Shown here: positions 7,604 to 15,123 of the stretch, in pieces
Numbering within the stretch: position 1 is the stretch's first letter
How the letters are laid out: the number at the start of each line of letters is the position of its first letter
Source: a virus
Length of the DNA: 47,804 bases
Direction: 5' to 3' (one strand)
Virus record (IMG/VR): IMGVR_UViG_3300003319_000041
Location: 1 to 47,804 of that record
The notes under the pieces: model-generated
Told to the model about the DNA's origin: nothing
Seen by the model: the letters and a program-made list of their open reading frames with translations, nothing else
Database searches by the model: none
Position numbers and translations under genes: made by a program

Positions 7604-10096
7604 ATGCCTCAGAAGCCTCTTACGTTTAACCCTGATGAGTATGCTGTTCAGGAATTTGACCCTAATGAATTCAACAAACCTCCCGAACAGAAGCACAAAT
7701 CATTCTGGGAATCTGCTAAGGATCTTTGGCACAAAGCTAATGAACCTCTCACCAATCTGCCAGTAAGAGTAGCAGATTATCTTTCTAAGAATGGTGTAAC
7801 TTCACTACCTGCTGGTCCTATGTCTATTCCTACTCAATTTGCTGGTCAGTTGCTGTCTGATATGACAAGTCCATTTAATCTAGCTACATTAGGACTTGGA
7901 GGATTAGAGGCAACGGCTGCTAAACATGGACTATCTACTGTTGCTAAAATTCTTAATTATGGTAGCAGAGCGGCATCTGCCCCTGTTGCTGCTGAAGGTG
8001 TAAGTAATGTAATTAATGCTCCTGATTTAAAGGGTAAAGCATCAGGACTTGTTCAAGCTGGGCTTGGTACTCTTGGAATGGTTCATTCTCCTATTGTTAG
8101 GATTCCTGAAGTTCCAGTGAATGATATTCCTGTTAGACCTCCATTTGAACCTGCTGAAATACCGATCAAAACAAAATTAACAAGACCATTACCTCCTCTT
8201 CCTGTTGAGGAGAATGAATCTATTATTGATTATCTTAGAAGGAATGGTGTAGATAATATCTATACTACTCCTGAAGAACAAGCAGCAAATCGTGCTTTTG
8301 AAGCTGAAAAGGATTTTGCTCCTTCTGTTGAGATTAAGAAGGAATTGCCTAGTACTCCTGCTGCCGAACCAAAAATTGAAATTTTAGAACCTGAGATTCC
8401 ATTTAACGCTGATCATGATATCCCAAAAACAGATTTGAGAGCATGGGCTGACCATGAAGCATATAGAGATGCTGAAATTGAAGCTGGTAGGCCAGATCCC
8501 GGTCCTATTAAAGAAGGCACTCAGAGACCTCCTGATATTGAAGTTAACAAACCACAACAAATATTTGATCCTAATACATTAGAATTTGTTGATCCTAACA
8601 CTGGAGAGATTATATCTTCTACTGAGGCTCCGCCTCAAAATCCACCTAAGATACCAGGAAGAAAAAGAATCATTCTTACTGAAGGACCAAAGCAAACTAC
8701 CGAACAACCAGTTAGTCCTAAGTTGCAAGCTATCTTTAGTCCTAATCCTGGACCTGTTAATCAACCTTGGAGTTCTGTTGGTCAGCTACCTACTAATCAA
8801 GGTAGTCTACCAATTAATAATCTTCCATTAACTCCAGCTGGAATTCCTCGCCAATACGGACCTAAGCCGCCTAAACAGCCTCCGATGGGTCCAAGACTAC
8901 CTCCTAGACCTCCTAATAATCCTCCACCTCCTAGTCCACCTCCAGGACCAATTAGCAATATTTTAAATTTGAATAAAGCTATGTTAACGGCTGGTGACTT
9001 TTCTGCTCCAGGCCGTCAAGGTAAAGCATTTATCTTTAATAAAGCATGGTGGACTTCATGGGATGATATGTTCAAGGCTTGGGGTTCTAAACAGGCTTCT
9101 GATCTTGTACATGATTCTATCATAAATCATCCTTCTGGATATTTTAAGCCTGGTACTTCAGCTACTGGAGGTAGGATTAAATCTCTAGCTGAACAGGTAG
9201 GACTTCAATTGCCAGAACACGAAGAGATGTTTACTGGCGGACTAGGCAAAAAGTTTGGTAGTTGGATTGATAAATCTAGCCGCGCCCACACGGCTTTTCT
9301 CAATAAATTAAGATCAGATCAATTTGTTTCTATGATGAACGATGCTAAAAATGCAGGATTTGATCCGGAAAGAAATTTATCAATTGCTAAAGCGTATGCT
9401 GAATTCATTAATAATGCAACTGGTAGAGGATCACTTAATGTTGGAAAGTGGAAATTAGAGAAGAATATTAATGTGTTAAACGATGTTTTCTTTGCACCAA
9501 AAAATATGTCTGGTCAGATTAGAACATGGAATGGAGTTCTTAACCCAATTAAATATGCTAATTATGATCCTATTTTAAGAAAGCAAGCTCTTAAATCTCT
9601 GTTTGCCATTGCTGGTCTTGGACTTGGTGTTGGCGAAATGGCTAGACTAGGAGGAGCTAGTGTAAATAATGATCCAACAAATGCTGACTTTAGAAAGATT
9701 AGGATTGGAGATACTCGAATTGATCTATTTGGTGGATATCAGCAGTTTCCGGTAGCGGCAATGAAACTTTTGGCTGGACAGTCTACTTCTTCAACATCCG
9801 GAAAAGTAAATGATTTGACCAGTACTAAATTTGGTGCTCAGAGCAGACAGTCTGTAGCCGAGAGATTTTTTACTAATCGCCTATCACCTCTTGGCTCTTT
9901 TATTTGGGCTTGGATGAGCAATAAAGAATTTGATGGTAAACCATTTGAAGTGAAAAGAGCATTATACGAGCGGGTCTTCCCAATTGCAGCTAAAGACATT
10001 ACTGAATTAGCACAGGAAGACCCTGCTCTTGCAGCAGCTACAGCTATTCCAACTATGACTGGATTAACAGGAACACAACATTATTCTGGACGTTAA
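7604..10096 (+). CDS. Large internal virion/ejection-type protein, 830 aa
   Basis: The largest late protein. Residues about 1-410 are Pro/Glu-rich and low in order. Residues about 415-450 are an almost pure proline hinge (for example PPRPPNNPPPPSPPPGP). The C-terminal part (from about 455) is folded, with Trp-rich helices (NKAWWTSWDDMFKAWGS) and a hydrophobic stretch (SLFAIAGLGLGVGEMARLGG). I associate this C-terminal domain with large phage polyvalent or ejection proteins, from memory only. It is the last late gene. Its stop overlaps by 4 nt the stop of the leftward gene that meets it. Confidence 0.6.
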   Translation: MPQKPLTFNPDEYAVQEFDPNEFNKPPEQKHKSFWESAKDLWHKANEPLTNLPVRVADYLSKNGVTSLPAGPMSIPTQFAGQLLSDMTSPFNLATLGLGGLEATAAKHGLSTVAKILNYGSRAASAPVAAEGVSNVINAPDLKGKASGLVQAGLGTLGMVHSPIVRIPEVPVNDIPVRPPFEPAEIPIKTKLTRPLPPLPVEENESIIDYLRRNGVDNIYTTPEEQAANRAFEAEKDFAPSVEIKKELPSTPAAEPKIEILEPEIPFNADHDIPKTDLRAWADHEAYRDAEIEAGRPDPGPIKEGTQRPPDIEVNKPQQIFDPNTLEFVDPNTGEIISSTEAPPQNPPKIPGRKRIILTEGPKQTTEQPVSPKLQAIFSPNPGPVNQPWSSVGQLPTNQGSLPINNLPLTPAGIPRQYGPKPPKQPPMGPRLPPRPPNNPPPPSPPPGPISNILNLNKAMLTAGDFSAPGRQGKAFIFNKAWWTSWDDMFKAWGSKQASDLVHDSIINHPSGYFKPGTSATGGRIKSLAEQVGLQLPEHEEMFTGGLGKKFGSWIDKSSRAHTAFLNKLRSDQFVSMMNDAKNAGFDPERNLSIAKAYAEFINNATGRGSLNVGKWKLEKNINVLNDVFFAPKNMSGQIRTWNGVLNPIKYANYDPILRKQALKSLFAIAGLGLGVGEMARLGGASVNNDPTNADFRKIRIGDTRIDLFGGYQQFPVAAMKLLAGQSTSSTSGKVNDLTSTKFGAQSRQSVAERFFTNRLSPLGSFIWAWMSNKEFDGKPFEVKRALYERVFPIAAKDITELAQEDPALAAATAIPTMTGLTGTQHYSGR

Positions 10097-10746
10097 GTTT
10101 TTCTCTTACATTCATAACAAACATAAGGAGTAGTCTCGTCTACTGTTAGTCTTGTTATTCCACAAATTGTGCAAATTCTACAAACCTGTTTATATTCTTT
10201 TCTAAACCCTTTAGATCCGGAACGTTCTCCTTCCCATGTCCAGTTTTGAGCTTTACTTTGCTTATATTGTTTCTCTGTTTCTTTTCGTTTAGCTTCCCAT
10301 TCTCTTTTGTATGCTTGCCAATCAAATCCAGTATCCCATCCAAAATCTGAATCGGTAGCAAATGGGTTATAATATCTTTTACTTTTGAATTCTGGTTCTT
10401 CAGAACGGTGAACTCCTGCCCATGTACCAATCTTTTCTATTTCTCTCTTTAAATTATAAACTAAATCTCGTATTTTTGGACTAGAGTTTATATCTTGCTC
10501 TGTAAGATTAATACTCGTTAACCCAATAGTAGGATCGTATTTATATTTAGATAAATTAATTGTCTTTTCATGCTGTGTTTTAGGTGGCACACCTCCATTC
10601 TGCTTAGCTTTTTCAACCCAACTATAATTATCTTCACTAAGAAGTCTAGCAGCCGCTCTAGCGGCAGAGTTAGCTTCTCCATCATTAGGATTATGATTAG
10701 CTAGTTTAATCAATTTAATTAGCCTATCTAACTTCTTCTGATCCAT
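10093..10746 (-). CDS. DUF2786-like protein with C-terminal zinc ribbon, 217 aa
   Basis: The N terminus (LIKLIKLANHNPNDGEANSA, running on into AARAAARLL) matches the DUF2786 pattern of unknown function. The middle is aromatic and charged (EFKSKRYYNPFATDSDFG). The C terminus holds two cysteine pairs (CRICTIC...CYEC) that should bind one zinc. It is the last gene of the early block, and its TAA shares bases with the opposing TAA at 10094-10096. A nucleic-acid-binding accessory role is likely but not shown. Confidence 0.65.
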   Translation of the reverse strand: MDQKKLDRLIKLIKLANHNPNDGEANSAARAAARLLSEDNYSWVEKAKQNGGVPPKTQHEKTINLSKYKYDPTIGLTSINLTEQDINSSPKIRDLVYNLKREIEKIGTWAGVHRSEEPEFKSKRYYNPFATDSDFGWDTGFDWQAYKREWEAKRKETEKQYKQSKAQNWTWEGERSGSKGFRKEYKQVCRICTICGITRLTVDETTPYVCYECKRKT

Positions 10747-10766
10747 AAAAGCCGCACGTCTCCAAT

Positions 10767-10988
10767 CTAACCTTCGATTCTTACTTCATCAGCCCTTGGT
10801 CCTTTTGGAGTTGATTTAGCATTGAATGAAACATTAATAACTTTAGTTTTTGGGTCAGCCCAATCTGCACATAGTCGTTCCCAGCTACTTACTAAATCAT
10901 CTCTATGAAAGAAATATTGCTGTCCATTTTCAGATTCAATAAAACCAAACTGCTTTTGAACTAGTAAGTTAGCTACCTTTCCCTTCAT
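10767..10988 (-). CDS. Cold-shock domain protein, 73 aa
   Basis: A CspA-type OB-fold protein. It starts MKGKVANLLVQKQFGFIES, giving the RNP1-like FGFIES, and continues with the RNP2-like YFFHRDDL; the C terminus is VSFNAKSTPKGPRADEVRI. A 12-residue insertion (SSWERLCADWAD) lies between strands 3 and 4. Such proteins bind single-stranded nucleic acid as RNA chaperones. It follows a 51-aa gene by one base (TAG then GATG), in the same early operon. Confidence 0.85.
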   Translation of the reverse strand: MKGKVANLLVQKQFGFIESENGQQYFFHRDDLVSSWERLCADWADPKTKVINVSFNAKSTPKGPRADEVRIEG

Positions 10989-10989
10989 C

Positions 10990-11145
10990 CTATTCCGTCT
11001 CTTTCTTAGTTGAAGTTGTGTCGTTAGTATCAGTTATAGCAAATAATATTTTAAAGGATAAGTCAATTGTCTCATCTACACTTAAATTAGTAAATTTAGA
11101 TTTTAATATCTTAGCTATTGCCTTGACTTTCTCTTGTTGATTCAT
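10990..11145 (-). CDS. Small helical protein, 51 aa
   Basis: Starts at ATG 11145 and ends at TAG 10990. The product begins MNQQEKVKAIAKILKSKFTN and has a Thr/Lys-rich acidic tail. It is entirely helical in appearance. It is spaced 7 nt from the gene above and one base from the cold-shock gene below, with the same codon style as its neighbours, so it is probably real. Function unknown. Confidence 0.55.
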   Translation of the reverse strand: MNQQEKVKAIAKILKSKFTNLSVDETIDLSFKILFAITDTNDTTSTKKETE

Positions 11146-11152
11146 ACCTAAG

Positions 11153-11308
11153 CTACCATTTTCTAATGTTAATCTTAGAACCTTCAGAATGTTTTATTTG
11201 ATTTTCTATGTATTCAAGTAATTTATCAACTTCACGATATGAAAAATCTTTATATCTTAAAATATAATCTCTGTTATCTAATGTGACGACTTGAATGACT
11301 GCTGCCAT
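11153..11308 (-). CDS. Small hypothetical protein, 51 aa
   Basis: Starts at ATG 11308, overlapping the upstream TAA by one base (TAATG), and stops at TAG 11153. It begins MAAVIQVVTLDNRDYILRYK and has a helical second half (YREVDKLLEYIENQIKH). It reads like a small alpha-beta phage accessory protein. The tight coupling on both sides supports expression. Confidence 0.6.
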   Translation of the reverse strand: MAAVIQVVTLDNRDYILRYKDFSYREVDKLLEYIENQIKHSEGSKINIRKW

Positions 11309-11766
11309 TATCTAGAAGGTTTATACATATCATCATGAAACATAATTGTATCTTCTTGAAACATTAAGACCATTAATCCCCACATAGCACCGGCAAGCTC
11401 ATCATCTTTATTAGTTACATTACGCATGTATAAACGAATATTATCCATGTCATCCCCATAGAGATTTAATGCATTATTAAGCTCATTCCCATACTTAATA
11501 AGATGATTCATAATATGATTGTAAACATCTGAAGTTGGAAGTCCCTTCATCCAATTGCATTCACCGTACTGAAGAGCTCCACCAATTTTATTCCCAAACG
11601 AATCAATGTGACCGGTAGCTCTTTTAGCTAGCCTAATTAATGCGCAAGATGGAATCAGATCGAATCTTGGCATTTTAGATGATCTAACTGCTTTTGTGGC
11701 AAAGATTTCTGGTCCTTTAACTTTTGAATTTTCTTTATCTTTTGAATTTGTTCGTTTGTGAGGCAT
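11308..11766 (-). CDS. dATP/dGTP diphosphohydrolase-like (DUF5664 type), 152 aa
   Basis: The sequence from residue 18 (GPEIFATKAVRSSKMPRFDL, then IP) through GGALQYGECNWMKGLPTSDV and DDELAGAMWGLMVL matches my memory of the all-alpha, MazG-superfamily domain annotated as dATP/dGTP diphosphohydrolase N-terminal. These proteins adjust dNTP pools during phage growth. The family pattern already begins near residue 18, so the 112-nt overlap with the gene upstream (11655-11984) appears genuine. A second MazG-type gene lies at 13363-13818. Specificity cannot be read from sequence. Confidence 0.65.
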   Translation of the reverse strand: MPHKRTNSKDKENSKVKGPEIFATKAVRSSKMPRFDLIPSCALIRLAKRATGHIDSFGNKIGGALQYGECNWMKGLPTSDVYNHIMNHLIKYGNELNNALNLYGDDMDNIRLYMRNVTNKDDELAGAMWGLMVLMFQEDTIMFHDDMYKPSR

Positions 11767-11984
11767 CTTTTTCTTCCTTTGTAAGCCTTGTCAAATGCCG
11801 ATCTTTTACCGGCACGCCATAATTTCATTACGGCATAATCTCTGCCAAAATCCTTCTCAAGTTGATTAAACATTTTAACTAAATGTCTTCTCCATTTACT
11901 AGTGGAAGCTAAACCTCCTAACCTACCTCTCCATTGATGTGTCCCAACTTCATAATTCTTTCTTTCATGTATTCCATGAGGCAT
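11655..11984 (-). CDS. Hypothetical basic protein, 109 aa
   Basis: Begins MPHGIHERKNYEVGTHQWRG, is Arg/Lys/Trp-rich for about 75 residues (RRHLVKMFNQLEKDFGRDYA), then ends in a Lys/Gln-rich tail that overlaps the next gene by 112 nt in another frame. It starts directly after the helicase stop. Its basic composition hints at nucleic-acid binding, possibly with the helicase. No family is recognised. The tail may be unconstrained sequence shared with the following gene. Confidence 0.55.
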   Translation of the reverse strand: MPHGIHERKNYEVGTHQWRGRLGGLASTSKWRRHLVKMFNQLEKDFGRDYAVMKLWRAGKRSAFDKAYKGRKRCLTNEQIQKIKKIQKLKDQKSLPQKQLDHLKCQDSI

Positions 11985-11985
11985 A

Positions 11986-13227
11986 CTATTGTTTTTCCTT
12001 AGACTTCATATACCTCCTATAACTTTCAAGAGGCTCACCTGCAAGATGTATCTCCCAATCAAGATTAGAACCAACTCCCGTTTTAGACTTTTTAATCCAA
12101 CCCATCTCATTTAGGTTTTCGAGTATTTGATCAAGAGTAAATACATTATAAACTCCATAACCTTTCCATAAAAGTTGTTTCCTAGTCATGGATTGATTGT
12201 GTGCTGCTATTAAAGCATCTAGCACAAATTTTGTGGAAGTGGCTAGTGGATCTGGTCCTCTTCCTTCAGTCGTTCGTTTGTTTGCATAAACTAGTGCTGT
12301 TACTTTTTCTATTGCTACTTCTATATGAAGTTGTGATATCTCACCTGTAAAATCCCAATCACTTAAACATAAGCACATAGATACTTTAAGTACATGATCC
12401 GGCACCCTATTAAGAAATCCTGTCTTATCGTATGTTTGACTGGCTCTCCATTTTCGTCGCCAGGTATTAAATAACTCTCTAGCTTCAGTAGATGGTTTAA
12501 GTTGCCCTTTCTTGCTATAAATTTTAATTAAATGAGGAACATATTTAGGAACTATTATCTCATCAAATTTATCTCCACCTTCTTTAGGCTCTTCACCATC
12601 CAATAAATCTACATCTTGGCTTCTTTTTTCTTCATATATAATGAGGTTACGTCCAATATATCCACCCTCAATATTAGCCTGAGGAATACTATCATAAAAA
12701 TGAGCAGGACTGCTACCAAATAAAGCCGTAATATAGGGATTTTTGAGCTTCTCAGCACCGTCACCCTTGAGGAGGTTAGTCCATTCAGGATTGTAGTGTC
12801 CATCGTACAGGTCAGTAAGGATGGTGAGACTGTCCGGATCTTGAATAATCGCTGTAGATAATTCACCATTAACGATGAACCCCCTAGAGTCAGCTATTGG
12901 TGCTTTTCCTTCTTGTGTCTTAGTTCTTGATAACTCTTGTACAATAGCTTGAATTGAACTTCTACCAGCAATAACTCTAGTAACCTCTGCTTTAGTTACG
13001 AGTAGCTTAGCTCTATTAACAGGGAATCCTTTACCTAATCCACTATCACCTAGAAGCATTATGTATAAATTAGGTTTATAAATTAAATCACCTTTTAATG
13101 TAGTCAAATAATAGTTATTACCGGCAGCGGCTGAAATACATGAGAGGAAACTCCACCATAGCCAAGATTGAGGAGTCTCTACGTGAGAACATTCACTAAC
13201 TAGGGACTCTATCCAGTTTAGCTTCAC
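11986..13227 (-). CDS. DUF3987-like replicative helicase/ATPase, 413 aa
   Basis: P-loop ATPase with Walker A GDSGLGKG at residues 60-67. An upstream segment (PQSWLWWSFLSCISAAAGNN) and a downstream Walker B-like region (RGFIVNGELSTAI) match the DUF3987/YfjI group of primase-helicase relatives, followed by a C-terminal winged-helix-like region (TRKQLLWKGYGVYNVFTLDQ). It probably acts as the replication-fork helicase, since no DnaB-type gene is present. It starts with GTG at 13227, just after a 45-aa gene. No primase catalytic motifs were recognised in it. Confidence 0.65.
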   Translation of the reverse strand: MKLNWIESLVSECSHVETPQSWLWWSFLSCISAAAGNNYYLTTLKGDLIYKPNLYIMLLGDSGLGKGFPVNRAKLLVTKAEVTRVIAGRSSIQAIVQELSRTKTQEGKAPIADSRGFIVNGELSTAIIQDPDSLTILTDLYDGHYNPEWTNLLKGDGAEKLKNPYITALFGSSPAHFYDSIPQANIEGGYIGRNLIIYEEKRSQDVDLLDGEEPKEGGDKFDEIIVPKYVPHLIKIYSKKGQLKPSTEARELFNTWRRKWRASQTYDKTGFLNRVPDHVLKVSMCLCLSDWDFTGEISQLHIEVAIEKVTALVYANKRTTEGRGPDPLATSTKFVLDALIAAHNQSMTRKQLLWKGYGVYNVFTLDQILENLNEMGWIKKSKTGVGSNLDWEIHLAGEPLESYRRYMKSKEKQ

Positions 13228-13228
13228 A

Positions 13229-13366
13229 TCATTCGCTCAACTCTCGCTCTAATCTTCTGATAAGATCATGTATTATCTTTTCATCGTCTCTTGAAACGAA
13301 AGCATGCATAAGTTCTCTTATTATCGCTTCTGCTTCTTCTCTTGTAATCTTAAATTCTGTCTTCAT
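13229..13366 (-). CDS. Small charged helical protein, 45 aa
   Basis: ATG at 13366 overlaps the upstream TGA (ATGA) and the gene ends at TGA 13229, immediately before the helicase GTG. The product (starting MKTEFKITREEAEAIIRELM) is a single charged amphipathic helix pair. Coupling on both sides within a gap that otherwise would be unexplained supports it as a gene. Function unknown; it could be a helicase partner. Confidence 0.6.
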   Translation of the reverse strand: MKTEFKITREEAEAIIRELMHAFVSRDDEKIIHDLIRRLERELSE

Positions 13367-13818
13367 AGCTTGATGCTGCTCCCAATCTCGTCAGATTTCT
13401 CGTTGAATTTTAATTTAACTAAATCTCCAAGATTTAAATCGAGACTTGAAGCTGCCAAATCACAATAAATAACAACATCAGCCAATTCCTTACCTAATTT
13501 AATTCTGATTTCAGATTCGTCTCCATCCGATGCTTTGTTGCCTTTAATATTGTTAACTAATCTGTTTAGCTTCTTAGCAAAATTACACGCTTCACCTGTC
13601 TCTCCGGCAATAGCATTAGTCCATTGATCAATAGTCCACCCATTAAGATCCTGACCAAAATCTTTAATGCATCTTGCTTTATTAACATTTTTAAGTTTAT
13701 TAAAATTTAATTGGCTTACTAGTAATTCATACTCACCTTTAGTACAAGCCATAACATGACTATCATTCATCTTTCCTATTTCAAGAAGAATTTCCTCTAA
13801 TGTTCTGTCTGGTCTCAT
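13363..13818 (-). CDS. MazG-like nucleotide pyrophosphohydrolase, 151 aa
   Basis: All-alpha NTP pyrophosphohydrolase. The metal-binding EXXE and EXXD motifs are visible in NAIAGETGEACNFAKKL (E-T-G-E) and KLGKELADVVIYCDLAASSL (E-L-A-D). It would hydrolyse non-canonical or excess (d)NTPs, or (p)ppGpp as some phage MazG proteins are proposed to do. It couples to its neighbours by ATGA overlaps. The early block carries a second, different member at 11308-11766. Confidence 0.75.
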   Translation of the reverse strand: MRPDRTLEEILLEIGKMNDSHVMACTKGEYELLVSQLNFNKLKNVNKARCIKDFGQDLNGWTIDQWTNAIAGETGEACNFAKKLNRLVNNIKGNKASDGDESEIRIKLGKELADVVIYCDLAASSLDLNLGDLVKLKFNEKSDEIGSSIKL

Positions 13819-14036
13819 TGACGTCCAATCCTTCCTCTAACCTGAGCTAAAGTATATACTTTCTCAAAAAAGGCAGATGAAAGCTCAGAAGCTGATTCGA
13901 GAATTATAACATGAAAATTATTAGCTCTTTTAAGCTCATCTAAATCAAGAGTACAAAACCATTCATCATCAGCTAAATGCTGGGCTTCCGCCCATTTTTT
14001 AGCTGAATTATAACTTCCGGCAAGGACGTAAATCAC
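13815..14036 (-). CDS. Small Rossmann-like phage protein, 73 aa
   Basis: MIYVLAGSYNSAKKWAEAQH at the N terminus, then a strand with a loop (VIILESASELSSAFFEKVY) and an Arg-rich end (QVRGRIGRQ). I recall small conserved phage proteins with the AGSYNxAKxWA start, but no function. It overlaps both neighbours by 4 nt. A nucleotide-binding fold is suggested by the beta-alpha pattern only. Confidence 0.6.
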   Translation of the reverse strand: MIYVLAGSYNSAKKWAEAQHLADDEWFCTLDLDELKRANNFHVIILESASELSSAFFEKVYTLAQVRGRIGRQ

Positions 14037-14362
14037 GATTTTACCTCTTGAATATTAACTTCCACTACTTCAAGATCATCTTTCTTTCTTCCATCGTCTT
14101 TAGTTTTAAATTCAATATCCCAATCTTCTCCATACATGCCAGACTGATATTGATGTTCTCTAGCATTTGGAAGGTTTGCCCACTGAACAATACATCTAGC
14201 CGCTTTACGACGTGACGAGATCAAACGTGGGCATCCGGTAATAGTACTAGGAATTGAATTTGTAGATGGATTCCAATGAGTATATCCAGTACGTCTAAGT
14301 TCTGGCATGAACTCACCAGATGCTTTATGTCTAATCATATAGTATATTCCAAGTTGACTCAT
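14033..14362 (-). CDS. Conserved-type phage hypothetical, 109 aa
   Basis: Begins MSQLGIYYMIRHKASGEFMP, then a Pro/Ser segment with GCPRLISSRRKAARCIVQWA, and ends in a charged tail. The pattern (RHKASGEFxP, GYTHWNP, PRLISS..AA) is one I associate with small hypotheticals of lytic podoviruses and siphoviruses. It may be a small RNA- or DNA-binding accessory protein. It overlaps neighbours by 1-4 nt. Confidence 0.6.
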   Translation of the reverse strand: MSQLGIYYMIRHKASGEFMPELRRTGYTHWNPSTNSIPSTITGCPRLISSRRKAARCIVQWANLPNAREHQYQSGMYGEDWDIEFKTKDDGRKKDDLEVVEVNIQEVKS

Positions 14363-15114
14363 TAATCCTCCATTCCCTTTTTAATCTTTTCAATCTTCTG
14401 TCTGAACATTCTATTTTCTTCTGTTATATTAATTAAATAATCTCTTATTGATCCTAAGTCTTTAATCATCTGATCTAATAGCTCAACTGATACATCTAAT
14501 TGTGATCTTGCACTTCTAGGAACTGCATTAACTCCTGGCTTCTTACGCCTTTGTCTTGACACTAACTGAACTAATGAACCTTCAGTAGTTCTAATGCCTA
14601 GTTCATTAGCTTTATACATTAAATTTTTAGCATTTTCGTTATTCGACTTATTCCAATCAATAAATTCAATTAACTGATTTAGTCTGCCTCTAGTTTGTAC
14701 TTCCTTAACTTTTTCCAAGCTTACTTTTGGAGAGGAATCAGGAAAGAATGTCTTAATTGTATCATAAACAGCTTGTGTCGTTTTACGAACTAAAAAAGGA
14801 ATTGTTCTTCTTCTTGCATAACTAGTCAACCATACATAGTGCCATTGTGGAAGACCAGTTGTTAAAATTATAACTCTAGTATTACTATGAACTAGAGATT
14901 CTAATTCTTCAGCCTTGATTGAACTACAATCTATAAAACGAATAGATGGATTATTAGCATACTCTTTAACATAACCAATTCCAGAATAAGCTACAACCCC
15001 AATTCCACCTTTGCTTAGATCAATTGTGTCTTCCATAAGATATGCAAACTCCTCGTCAGTTATGTCTATGGCAAGAGTGGCACAGATGATTAAATATTCT
15101 CTAAGAGAGAGCAC
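14362..15114 (-). CDS. Hypothetical protein with C-terminal coiled coil, 250 aa
   Basis: The N-terminal half has alternating strands and helices (GGIGVVAYSGIGYVKEYANN; RVIILTTGLPQWHYVWLTSY) that suggest a Rossmann or response-regulator-like fold. A basic middle segment (QLVSRQRRKKPGVNAVPRSA) is followed by a C-terminal heptad helix (about 205-250). This could be a DNA-binding, dimeric regulator or replication accessory. It lies directly downstream of the polymerase gene. No family is recognised. Confidence 0.55.
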   Translation of the reverse strand: MLSLREYLIICATLAIDITDEEFAYLMEDTIDLSKGGIGVVAYSGIGYVKEYANNPSIRFIDCSSIKAEELESLVHSNTRVIILTTGLPQWHYVWLTSYARRRTIPFLVRKTTQAVYDTIKTFFPDSSPKVSLEKVKEVQTRGRLNQLIEFIDWNKSNNENAKNLMYKANELGIRTTEGSLVQLVSRQRRKKPGVNAVPRSARSQLDVSVELLDQMIKDLGSIRDYLINITEENRMFRQKIEKIKKGMED

Positions 15115-15123
15115 GTGCTTCGT

